This document shows positions 1 to 64,000 of a stretch of DNA of 64,000 nt, piece by piece. A program made the position numbers and the translations under genes. The notes under the pieces were generated by a model. It saw only the letters and a program-made list of their open reading frames with translations, was not told the origin of the DNA and did not search any database. How positions within the stretch are numbered: the first letter of the stretch is position 1; each line of letters begins with the position of its first letter. Source of the DNA: Girardinichthys multiradiatus (Eukaryota; Chordata; Actinopteri; Cyprinodontiformes; Goodeidae). The DNA is taken from positions 5,797,501-5,861,500 of the forward strand of contig NC_061795.1 in the NCBI RefSeq assembly GCF_021462225.1. The letters run 5' to 3'.

Positions 1-204
1 ATGGGAAGTTCTTTAAATACACACTGATTGTTATAGGAGATTTTATGTGTATTTAAATGTAATAATTGTTATAGAATTATCATTGAAAAAGTAATTGAAA
101 TACACATTGAGTGGGAGGCGATTTAAATTTATATTTAATGCATATTCTCCCATGCTTCCCATTCCCAGTTCATCAGATATTTTCTGGTATACAATTTCTA
201 ACCC

Positions 205-1838
205 ACAAGGCTTTGCAAAAGTATTTACACCCGTGATTTGTTTGACATTTTGTCACTGTGCAACCACAAAGCTCAGTATGTGTTATCAGCATTTTATGTG
301 ATAGACCAACACAAAATTCTGCATAACTGAAATAGAAAGAAAATGAGACACAGATTTTGAAACTTTGTACAAATAAGAACTTATAAAATGTGGCCAAGAT
401 ACCCCTTGAAAGCTCAGGTAGGAGAATATGTCAACAGGACAACTAGTTGTTGTGTGCTCCACAAATCTTACCTTTATAGATGTGCAGCAAGCAAAAATCC
501 TGAACTTTTTGGGCTATGTTTATTGGAAAACTAACACAGCACATCAGCCTGAACTCAACATCCCTATGATGAAATTCCATGAACTGTAACAAGCTTGGAA
601 CATATTTATTTGTTTTGTAGGAGAAATTAACAATGGAGTTGCTGCTGCTGCTTACTTGTTTTTTTTCTTTAACAAAGTAATCTTATTCATTGAATCTGTC
701 CCGTCTTGTCGAACCCTGGTCCATGGAAGCAGATGGCCAATGAGCCTGGATGTCACGATGTGTGTTTTTGGTTTGGTATTGGTTTACGTTTAGTCAGGGG
801 TTTTCTGTTACTAGTGTGACTTATTTCTTCAGTCCTTGTTTCTGGTACCTTATTTTTTTAGTTGTTCTAGGTTCTGTTCTATTAGTTTTATTCTCAGATC
901 TGTGTTCTGGTTTCCTTGGGTTTGTTTACAGTTTGTCTTGTCTGGCTCCTCATGTTCTCGTCCCACCCTAATAAGATTCACCTGCCCCTCTATCTCCCCG
1001 CACGCCTGATCCACACCTGTGTCTGTTTTCCCTGATTACCTGCCCTATTGTTTCATGTCCACCTTCATCTGTATTTAAGTTCATCTTTGTCCTTTGTTCC
1101 ATGCGGTGTCGTTAGTCTTATTTAGCCTGTCTTGCTTAGCTTCGTGGAAGTTTGTGCTGCGATCCAGAAACCAGGACTTTTTCATGAACTTTGTTACCTT
1201 GATCTCCTGTTAAGCGTGCACCGGCACTTGTAAGTTGGCTCACCTTAATAAAAGAGTGATCATCTCACCAGCTGTCTCTGCTCGTCCTGCATCTCTGGTC
1301 CATCACCAAATTGAATTATGACAGTGGATCTGTTGGAGTATTTTCCCTGTTAAATTAAGATGTCCCCTTCTATCGTTGAGGCATGTTTACTCATGAGGAG
1401 AGGTTTAAGAAAAGTCAGCGTGGACAGGGAAGCTGGTAGAGTTGATGGACTGATGGATGCAGCAGAATGCAAAGCATATTCATGTGATGGCCCAGTCAAA
1501 GACTAAATGCAATCAGAAGTTGAAAACTGACGTTCACACAAACCCTCCATCAATCTGAATGAGCCTGAACTATTTTACAAAGAAGATTAGGACGAAATGT
1601 CAGACTCTTGACATGTAAAGACTTAGACCTGTACTTGCATTAAAATGTAGTTCTACTAAGTATTGATACACTTCAGATTTTTCTTTGTAAAACATATATT
1701 CGTTTTCTTTTGCTTTACAACTATGCACTACTTTACAGTGGTCTAATAGTTAAAATCCAAATGAGTTTGTGGTTCTAACAAGGCAAAAGTGTGTAGAAGT
1801 TAGAAGTTCCAAGGATATGAATGCTTTTGCAAGGCACT
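205..1838. mobile_element. Decayed Tc1-like element split by a solo LTR
   Basis: The left part (205-750) begins with a terminal repeat containing GGCTTTGCAAAAGTATT and continues with the TTTTGTCAC and ACCACAAA stretch seen at ends of a common fish Tc1 family. The right part (1324-1838) ends near ATGCTTTTGCAAGGCAC, an inverted match. Weak transposase-like words remain (GTCAACAGGACAAC region; GCATATTCATGTGATGGCCC). No reading frame survives. Confidence 0.55.
751..1323 (+). mobile_element. Solo LTR, 573 bp
   Basis: Begins TGTCACGATG and ends ATTATGACA, so it has TG...CA termini. It contains a TATA-like GTATTTAAG near 1071 and an AATAAA near 1248. Flanking pentamers CTGGA and GTGGA are probably a decayed 5-bp target duplication. 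It shares its tail layout with copies at 30809, 41776 and 48421. No internal retroelement sequence adjoins it. Confidence 0.6.
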
Positions 1839-2290
1839 ATATGATCTTTTTATTGAATTGCATCTTGTCTTTGAATCCTAGAGTAGACATATGAATGAAA
1901 CCACACTCAAATGCTCAGACTGCACTTAGAAAGTTCTAGATAGTTTTTTGATCAGTAATATCAGCAGATCTGGCAGCTGTTTGTCTAGTGTACAGTAGAT
2001 TTACTGCAGTTAGTCCAGACAGGTGTAAATATTCTTTAGTTATTATATCATTTGAAAACAAAAAAAACATATCTTGCTGGAATATAATGAAATGCTAAAT
2101 TTGTAGATGTAGAATTGGCCAACCCAGATTTTACAGTGTATGTTTAGAATATTTGACCTGTGTGATGATTTAGCCAAAAAGATTATGTGGCTGTAAATGT
2201 AAATTCAAAATGAGTAATGCTATGTAAATGCAATGTTTTCCTGAATAATTACAACATAGACGAACAGTTCAAAGTTACAGCAACACAGAC
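1839..2290. other. AT-rich sequence with no recognised feature
   Basis: No homology, repeat or open frame recognised. Specifically, no exon encoding the PMCA tail was found on the minus strand here or elsewhere in 1-2335. Confidence 0.5.
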
Positions 2291-2324
2291 TTTATTTTAT
2301 CACAATTTTAAAAAAAGTTTTATT
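2291..2324 (-). promoter_or_regulatory. Two AATAAA poly(A) signals just past exon 19
   Basis: On the minus strand AATAAA occurs at 2324-2319 and again at 2296-2291, beginning 12 and 40 nt after the in-frame TAG at 2338-2336. A GU-rich stretch (GTCTGTGTTGCTGT) follows at once. Together these look like a usable cleavage and polyadenylation site. Use in vivo is inferred. Confidence 0.5.
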
Positions 2325-2335
2325 GAGTTGCACAA

Positions 2336-57979
<55,644 letters not shown>

Positions 57980-58675
57980 GTCTCCTTTATCCGGAGCTAG
58001 GTGGGTGCTTTATCGGAATAACACAAACTCAGTGGCAAGACTGAAGTGCAGATCCAGCCTGACAGGTACTCTGAGACTGTTAGTGGAAAACAGATCACAG
58101 TTTAGAGAGATCATACTTTACTTCTTTTCACTGGCACTAAAATGAAACATTCTTCTTCCAGGCAGTTCTGGATGGCCAAACTGCTGCTTATCTTAAAGAA
58201 CTTAGTTCCATATGTTCCCAACAGAGCCTTTTGCTCTTCATCAAGTTACACCTGTCAAAATGAGGTGAGATCCTTCCATGTATCCATGCAGAAATTAATT
58301 AAACCCTCATAATTAGATCAATGAAATATACAGCAGTAAATGTTTTGGTGTATGCTTTAATTCTTCTTTCTTTTGCAGAAGTGTATCACTATGATTGAGT
58401 TTAACAACAATCACATATGATGAAATGAGAGCCTAATCTTTAGAGTATCAAATAAATAATGATCATATTACATGGATACAATGTCATGAAACAGTAAAAT
58501 GAATATTCCTGAGGTTCCTGAGTAGGCAGAAGAAGATCCAGTCCACGTGGACCACAAACTGTAAAGTCTTCATTAAGCTGATCGGAACACCGGAGGAGGC
58601 GAAGGTTCTGGTCGTTCGGGACATCACGGAGTTGGATAAATATGACTGAACTATCTGAGGATCGTTTGAGCACAG
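57980..58675. other. Upstream of the atp2b1 start codon
   Basis: Contains the immediate 5' sequence of the gene and a possible acceptor at about 57999. No promoter, CpG island or 5'UTR exon could be supported. An 81-codon minus-strand frame (58685-58440) has no recognised family. Confidence 0.4.
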
Positions 58676-61600
58676 GTGATATCACGCACGACTCACTTCA
58701 CCATGTCACAAGTTACAGGAACTCTTTCTTCTTCACTTATGAACACAACACTAACACCTACAACTGTTAGTGCCAATAACCTGGAGCTGAAGACATTCAG
58801 CTATACGGATTATAAAAGTCAGGACATGGAAGAGATGGAAGAGAACATGGAGGAGAGTAATGACGTTCATAATTTCAATAAATGTTTTGTGAGTGTGGGA
58901 CCCAAACTGGCAAAAAAAATCCCTGATCCTATAACAACTGGAGCTCTGAATGAAATATTAATCAGTAGAAATCCTTTTTCTATGTTTCTCACTGTAGTGG
59001 GAGGAAAAGAAATTATAGATATTGTCAATAAATGTAAAAGCATAAGGTCAACTGATTGTGATGGTATTGATATGACAATAATCAAGAAGGTAATTGAAGA
59101 AATTATCCAGCCTCTGACTTACATCTGTAATCTGTCACTTCAGTTGGGTAAATTTCCAGAAAAGATGAAAATTGCCAAAGTTATTCCACTCTATAAAAAT
59201 GAGGACAGACACCATTTCACAAATTATAGGCCTGTTTCTCTACTTTCACAGTTTTCCAAAATTTGGGAGAAATTATTTGTGAGTAGATTAGATACATTCA
59301 TTAATAAATATAATCTGCTTTCTGAAAGTCAGTATGGATTCAGATCACAAAGATCTACAGCAATGGCAATCATGGAATTGATAGAGGAAGTCACCGGCGC
59401 CTTAGATAATAAGAAATATGCAGTTGGTGTATTTATTGATCTCAAAAAAGCTTTTGACACAATAAATCATGAAATATTAACTAAGAAATTGGAGTGCTAT
59501 GGCATCCGGGGATTAGTCCTGGACTGGATGGAAAGTTTTCTAAGCAACAGGCAACAATTTGTGCAAATGGGTGACTGCCAGTCACCATACTTGGACATTG
59601 TGTGTGGTGTCCCCCAGGGGTCAGTAGTGGGGCCAAAATTGTTTATTCTTTACATTAATGACGTCTGTAAAGTTTCTAAAATACTTAAAGTTGTTTTGTT
59701 TGCAGATGATTCTAATATCTTTTGTACAGGTGATAATTTGAATCAGCTTATGGCTGAAATCAACTTAGAGGTATGTCAACTCAAGATATGGTTTGACATT
59801 ACTCCTCCTTGAACCGCCACCTTAACGTGGTGGAGGGGTTTGAGTGCTCAAATGATCCTAGAGGCTATGTTGTCTGGGGCCTAAATGCCCCTGGTAGGGT
59901 CTCCCATGGCAAACAGGCTCTAGGTGATGGGTCAGACAAAGAGCGGTTCAAGAATCCCTCATGAGGACAAAAATATTGAGGCACGTGACGTCGCCCGGTA
60001 CAGCGGAGCCGGGGTCCCACCCTGGAGCCAGGCCTGGGGTCGGGACTCGCCGGAGAGCGCCTGGTGGCCGGGTTGCTCCTCGCGGGACCCGGCCGGGCCA
60101 AGCCCGAACGAGAGACGCGAGGCCATCCCCCAGTGTGCCCACCACCTACAGGTGGAACTGTGAGGGAGTGGTGCAAAGAGGATTGGGTGACGGACGAAGT
60201 TGGAGACCTCAGCGGCCCGATCCCCGGATGCTTAGGCTGGCTCTAGGGACGTGGAATGTCACCTCGCTGGGGAGGAAGGAGCCTGAGCTTGTGCGGGAGG
60301 TCGAGAGATATCGACTAGAAATAGTCAGGCTCGCTTCCACGCACAGCGTGGGCTCTGGAACCCCTCTCCTTGAGAGGGGTTGGACTCTCTTCTACTCTGG
60401 AGTGGCCCACGGGGAGAGGCGGCGGGCTGGTGTGGGTTTGCTTGTTGCCCCCCAGCTCAGCTGTCTCGTGTTGAGGTTTACCCCAGTGGATGAGAGGGTC
60501 GTATCCCTGCGCCTTCAGGTTGGGGATAGGTCTCTGACTGTCGTCTCGGCTTACGGGCCGAGCGGTGGTGCGGAGTACCCGGCCTTCTTGGTGTCCCTGT
60601 CGGGGGTGCTGGATAGTGCCCCTCCTGGGGACTCCATTATTCTGCTGGGGGACTTCAACGCCCACGTGGGAAACGACAGTGACACCTGGAGAGGCGTGAT
60701 CGGGAGGAATGGCCTCCCCGATCTGAATCCGAGTGGTGTTTTGTTATTGGACTTCTGTGCTAGTCACGGATTGTCCATAATGAACACCATTTTCAAACAT
60801 AAGGGTGTCCATCAGTGCACTTGGCACCAGGATACCCTAGGCAGGAGGTCGATGATCGACTTTGTTGTCGTATCATCAGACCTTCAGCCACACGTTATGG
60901 ATACTCGGGTGAAGAGAGGGGCTGAGCTGTCCACTGATCACCACCTGGTGGTGAGTTGGATCCGCTGGAGGAGGAGAAAGCCGGACAGACTTGGCAGGCC
61001 CAAGCGCATAGTGAGGGTCTACTGGGAACGCCTGGCGGAGCCCTCGGCCAGGGATGTATTCAACTCCCACCTCCGGGAGAGCTTTGACCAGATCCCGGGG
61101 GATGTTGGAGACATAGAGTCCGAGTGGACCATGTTCTCCGCATCTATTGTCGATGCTGCTGCCCATAGCTGCGGCCGTAAGGTCTGCGGTACCTGTTGCG
61201 GCGGCAATCCCAGAACCCGGTGGTGGGCACCGGCAGTAAGGGATGCTGTCAAGCTGAAGAAGGAGTCCTATAGGCTGTGGTTGGCTTGTGGGACTCCTGA
61301 GGCGGCTGACGGGTACTGTGAGGCCAAGCATACTGCGGCCCGGGCTGTGGCAGAGGAAAAAACTCGGGCCTGGGAGGAGTTCGGTGAGGCCATGGAGAAG
61401 GACTACCGGTTGGCCTCGAAGCGATTCTGGCAAACCGTCCGGCGCCTCAGGAGGGGGAAGCAGTGCTTCGCCAACACTGTTTATAGTGGGGGTGGGAGGC
61501 TGCTGACCTCGACTGAGGACATTATCGGGCGGTGGAAGGAGTACTTCGAGGATCTCCTCAATCCTGCCATCACGCATTCCGTGGTGGAAACAGAGGCTGG

Positions 61601-63605
61601 GGACTCGGGGTTGGACTCTTTCATCACCCAGGCTGAAGTTACCAAGGTGGTTAAAAAGCTCCACGGTGGCAAGGGGGTGGATGAGATCCGCCCTGAGTAC
61701 CTCAAATCTCTGGATGTTGTTGGGCTGTCATGGTTGACATGCCTCTTCAACATTGCGTGGCGTTCGGGGACAGTGCCTCTGGACTGGCAGACTGGGGTGT
61801 GTTCCAACTACAGGGGGATCACACTCCTCAGCCTCCCTGGTAAGGCCTACGCCAGGGTATTGGAGAGGAGAGTCCGGCCGATAGTCGAACCTCGGCTTCA
61901 GGAGGGTCAGTGTGGTTTTCGTCCCGGCTGTGGAACACTGGACCAGCTCTATACCCTCTACAGGGTGCTCGAGGGTTCATGGGAGTTTGCCCAACCGGTT
62001 CACACGGAGAAAGCATTTGACTGTGTCCCTCGTGATGCCCTGTTGGGGGTGCTCCAGGAGTATGGAATCGGGGGCCCTTTATTAGGGGCCATCCAGTCCC
62101 TGTACGAGTGGAGCAGGAGTTTGGTTCACATTGCCGGCACTAAGTCAGACCTGTTCCCGGTGCATGTTGGACTCCGGCAGGGCTGCCCTTTGTCACCGGT
62201 CCTGTTCATAACTTTTATGGACAAGATTTCTAGACGCAGCCAAGGGCCGGAGGGGGTCTGGTTTGGGGACCAGTGGATTTCGTCTCTTCTTTTTGCAGAT
62301 GACGTTGTCCTGCTGGCCCACTCTAGCCAAGACCTACAGCATGCGCTGTGGTGGTTCACAGCCGAGTGTGAAGCGGCTGGATGAAGATCAGCTCCTCCAA
62401 GTCCGAGGCCATGGTTCTCGACCGGAAAAGGGTGGCCTGTCCTCTTCAGGTTGGAGGGGAGTTCCTGCCTCAAGTGGAGGAGTTTAGGTATCTCGGGGTC
62501 TTGGTCACGAGTGAGGGAAGAATGGAGCGGGAGGTCGACAGACGGATCGGTGCGGCTGCCGCAGTAATGGGGGCACTGCTCCTCCACATCGAGAGGAGCT
62601 AGTTGAGGTGGCTCAGGCATCTATACCGGATGCCACCTGGACGCCTTCCTCGGGAGGTGTTCCAGGCATGTCCCACCGGGAGGAGGCCGAGGGGACGGCC
62701 CAGGACACGCTGGGGGGACTATGTCTCTCGGCTGGCCTGGGAATGCCTTTGGCTCCCCCTGGAGGAGCTGGAGGAGGTGTCTGGGGAGAGGGACGTCTGG
62801 GCGTCTCTGCTGAGTCTGCTGCCCCCGCAACCCGGTCTCGGATAAGCGGAAGACGACGGGTACGAGATTAACAAATTATCATTAAATTTGGATAAAACCA
62901 AGTTTATGTTGTTTGGAAATTGGGGAAGAAGAACAAATGTTCAGATCCTAATAGATAATATGACAGTAGAGAAAGTTAGGGAAATTAAGTTTTTGGGAGT
63001 AATGATAGACAATAAGATCTGCTGGAGACCTCATATAAAATACATTCAAACAAAAATATCCAGAAGTATTGCTGTTCTCAGCAAAGCTAAATATTTTCTA
63101 AATGATGCTGCTCTTCATATTCTGTATTGTTCACTTATGTTACCTTACTTGAGTTATTGTGTGGAAATATGGGGCAACACCTACAAAACCTCACTGCGAC
63201 CGTTATGCACATTACAAAAAAGGGCCATCAGAATGGTTCATAAGGCAGGATTCCACGGACATACTAACATACTATTAATAGAGTCCTGTCTCCTCTAACT
63301 CCCAGATCTGGCAGAAATTCAAACAGCTCAGCTGATGTAAAAAGCTAGAAATAAACAACTACCAGAAAATATTCAAAAGCTGTTCACTGATAGAGTGGGG
63401 GGTTATGACTATAGGGAAAATCTTAATTTCAGAACCTTGAGGGTTCGAACCACCATGAAGAGAATGTGCATTTCAGTCAGTGGTGTGAAGGTCTGGAATA
63501 AACTCCAAAAAGAGCTGAAGCAATGTCCAAGCATGACTCTATTTAAAAAAAGACTAAAACTGATGTTTTTCAACATGTACAGGGATGAGGAGGTGAGGTG
63601 AACGG
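58676..63605 (+). mobile_element. Jockey/CR1-group LINE, split by a nested LINE
   Basis: Left piece 58676-59801 is an open frame of RT: KKIPDP, NEDRHHFTNYRPVSLL, GVFIDLKKAFDTINHEI (motif A with its Asp), GVPQGSVVGPKLFILYIND and LFADDSNIF. After the insertion it resumes at 62867 in the same sense: NKLSLNLDKTKFMLFGNWG, IKFLGVMIDNKICWRPHIK, then a stop at about 63296 and a final frame to VWNKLQKELKQCPS. The RT core is well kept, implying a fairly recent copy. The start of the element is missing. Confidence 0.85.
59802..62866 (+). mobile_element. RTE-like LINE (endonuclease + RT), nested, 3065 bp, 4-bp target duplication
   Basis: Inserted in the RT region of the LINE above; ATTA flanks both sides (59798-59801 and 62867-62870). 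An 807-codon frame (59961-62384) gives an APE endonuclease ([40 protein letters not shown]) followed by RT ([49 protein letters not shown]). Compared with family members I recall, short in-frame blocks are missing: one before [11 protein letters not shown], one at the VDLE of motif A near 62005, and about 80 residues before ERSXLRWLRHL. It is therefore inactive though mostly open. Confidence 0.88.
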
Positions 63606-64000
63606 TATCTCATCTGAGCACTGTGTGTGTGTGTGTTTTCGCTGTGTGTCTGCATGGGGGGTGCTGGGCCCTCTTCTTCTCTGCTTCTGGACCTCTGTGG
63701 CTGCAGCCTGACGCTGCAGTTGTTGAAGCCTGGCTTCTCTCGCTGCTCCTCGCTCTGTGCCTTGTGGTGGTGGGGGGCAGATCGGGGTTCAGGGGATCTT
63801 GTCCGCCTCCTTGTGCTGTGAGGTGTGTGGTTGGGATTGGTGGGGGGAGCTGGTGGTGGAGCTGTGGTGTTGGATTGTGGCGCTGATGATTGGGGGTTTG
63901 GGGGGGGTTACATGTATGTATGTGGATGTACATGTTTGTATGTACAGTATGTATGTGTACGTATGTATGTATGTATATATGTGTATATGTATGTATGTAT
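63606..64000 (+). repeat. G-rich LINE 3' region and GTAT-type microsatellite
   Basis: A (GT)n run at 63620, then a G-rich, C-poor stretch to 63908 that probably is the 3'UTR of the outer LINE. This is followed by a (TATG)n array reaching the window edge. Confidence 0.6.

Noticed and set aside
57980..58675. A promoter for atp2b1 immediately upstream of exon 1
   Set aside because: No CpG-rich segment, TATA or initiator context could be supported, and in this family the first coding exon usually follows a 5'UTR intron.
59961..62384. An 807-codon frame as a host endonuclease/polymerase gene
   Set aside because: The order of APE endonuclease and RT blocks, the target duplication and the nesting in another LINE identify it as a retrotransposon.

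Overview
The window looks like intron-rich genomic DNA from a ray-finned fish, probably a percomorph or killifish-like teleost. One vertebrate gene with canonical GT/AG splicing is spread over about 55 kb, and its introns are packed with the usual teleost repeats: Tc1/mariner elements, L2/CR1-like and RTE-like LINEs, solo LTRs, MITEs and microsatellites. No bacterial or phage features are present.

The host gene is a plasma-membrane Ca2+-ATPase (PMCA) on the minus strand, running from the ATG at 57979 down to 2342. I could place 19 coding exons whose splice phases all chain without a break (3357 nt, 1119 codons). Diagnostic residues favour ATP2B1 over ATP2B2, ATP2B3 and ATP2B4. The conserved P-type ATPase motifs are all there: TGES, the phosphorylation site DKTGTLT (Asp475), [19 protein letters not shown] and PEGLP. 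The last exon seen ends inside the calmodulin-binding domain. Reading on through its splice donor gives one more residue, a stop, and two AATAAA signals. So either the autoinhibitory tail lies to the left of base 1, or the gene makes a tail-less pump. This is the most interesting biological question in the window.

Region by region: 1-2335 is downstream of exon 19 and holds a decayed Tc1 split by a solo LTR. 2336-11618 holds exons 19-14 with a DD34E Tc1, a MITE, an L2-like LINE and a C-rich retroposed block. 11619-22320 is a 10.7-kb intron with a DD36E Tc1, a stretch dense in palindromic motifs, and LINE and Tc1 wreckage. 22321-29755 holds exons 13-7. 29756-39266 is a 9.5-kb intron with an inverted second copy of each Tc1 family; one of these is intact and sits inside an older LINE. 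39267-45305 holds exons 6-2. 45306-57783 is a 12.5-kb intron with a 60-bp minisatellite, solo LTRs, several dead Tc1 copies and an inverted pair of LINE ends. 57784-57979 is the first coding exon. 58676-64000 is a LINE interrupted by a second, RTE-like LINE.

Apart from the PMCA gene, the only fully open, plausibly functional reading frame is the 343-aa DD36E transposase at 37746-38777. All other long reading frames belong to broken mobile elements.
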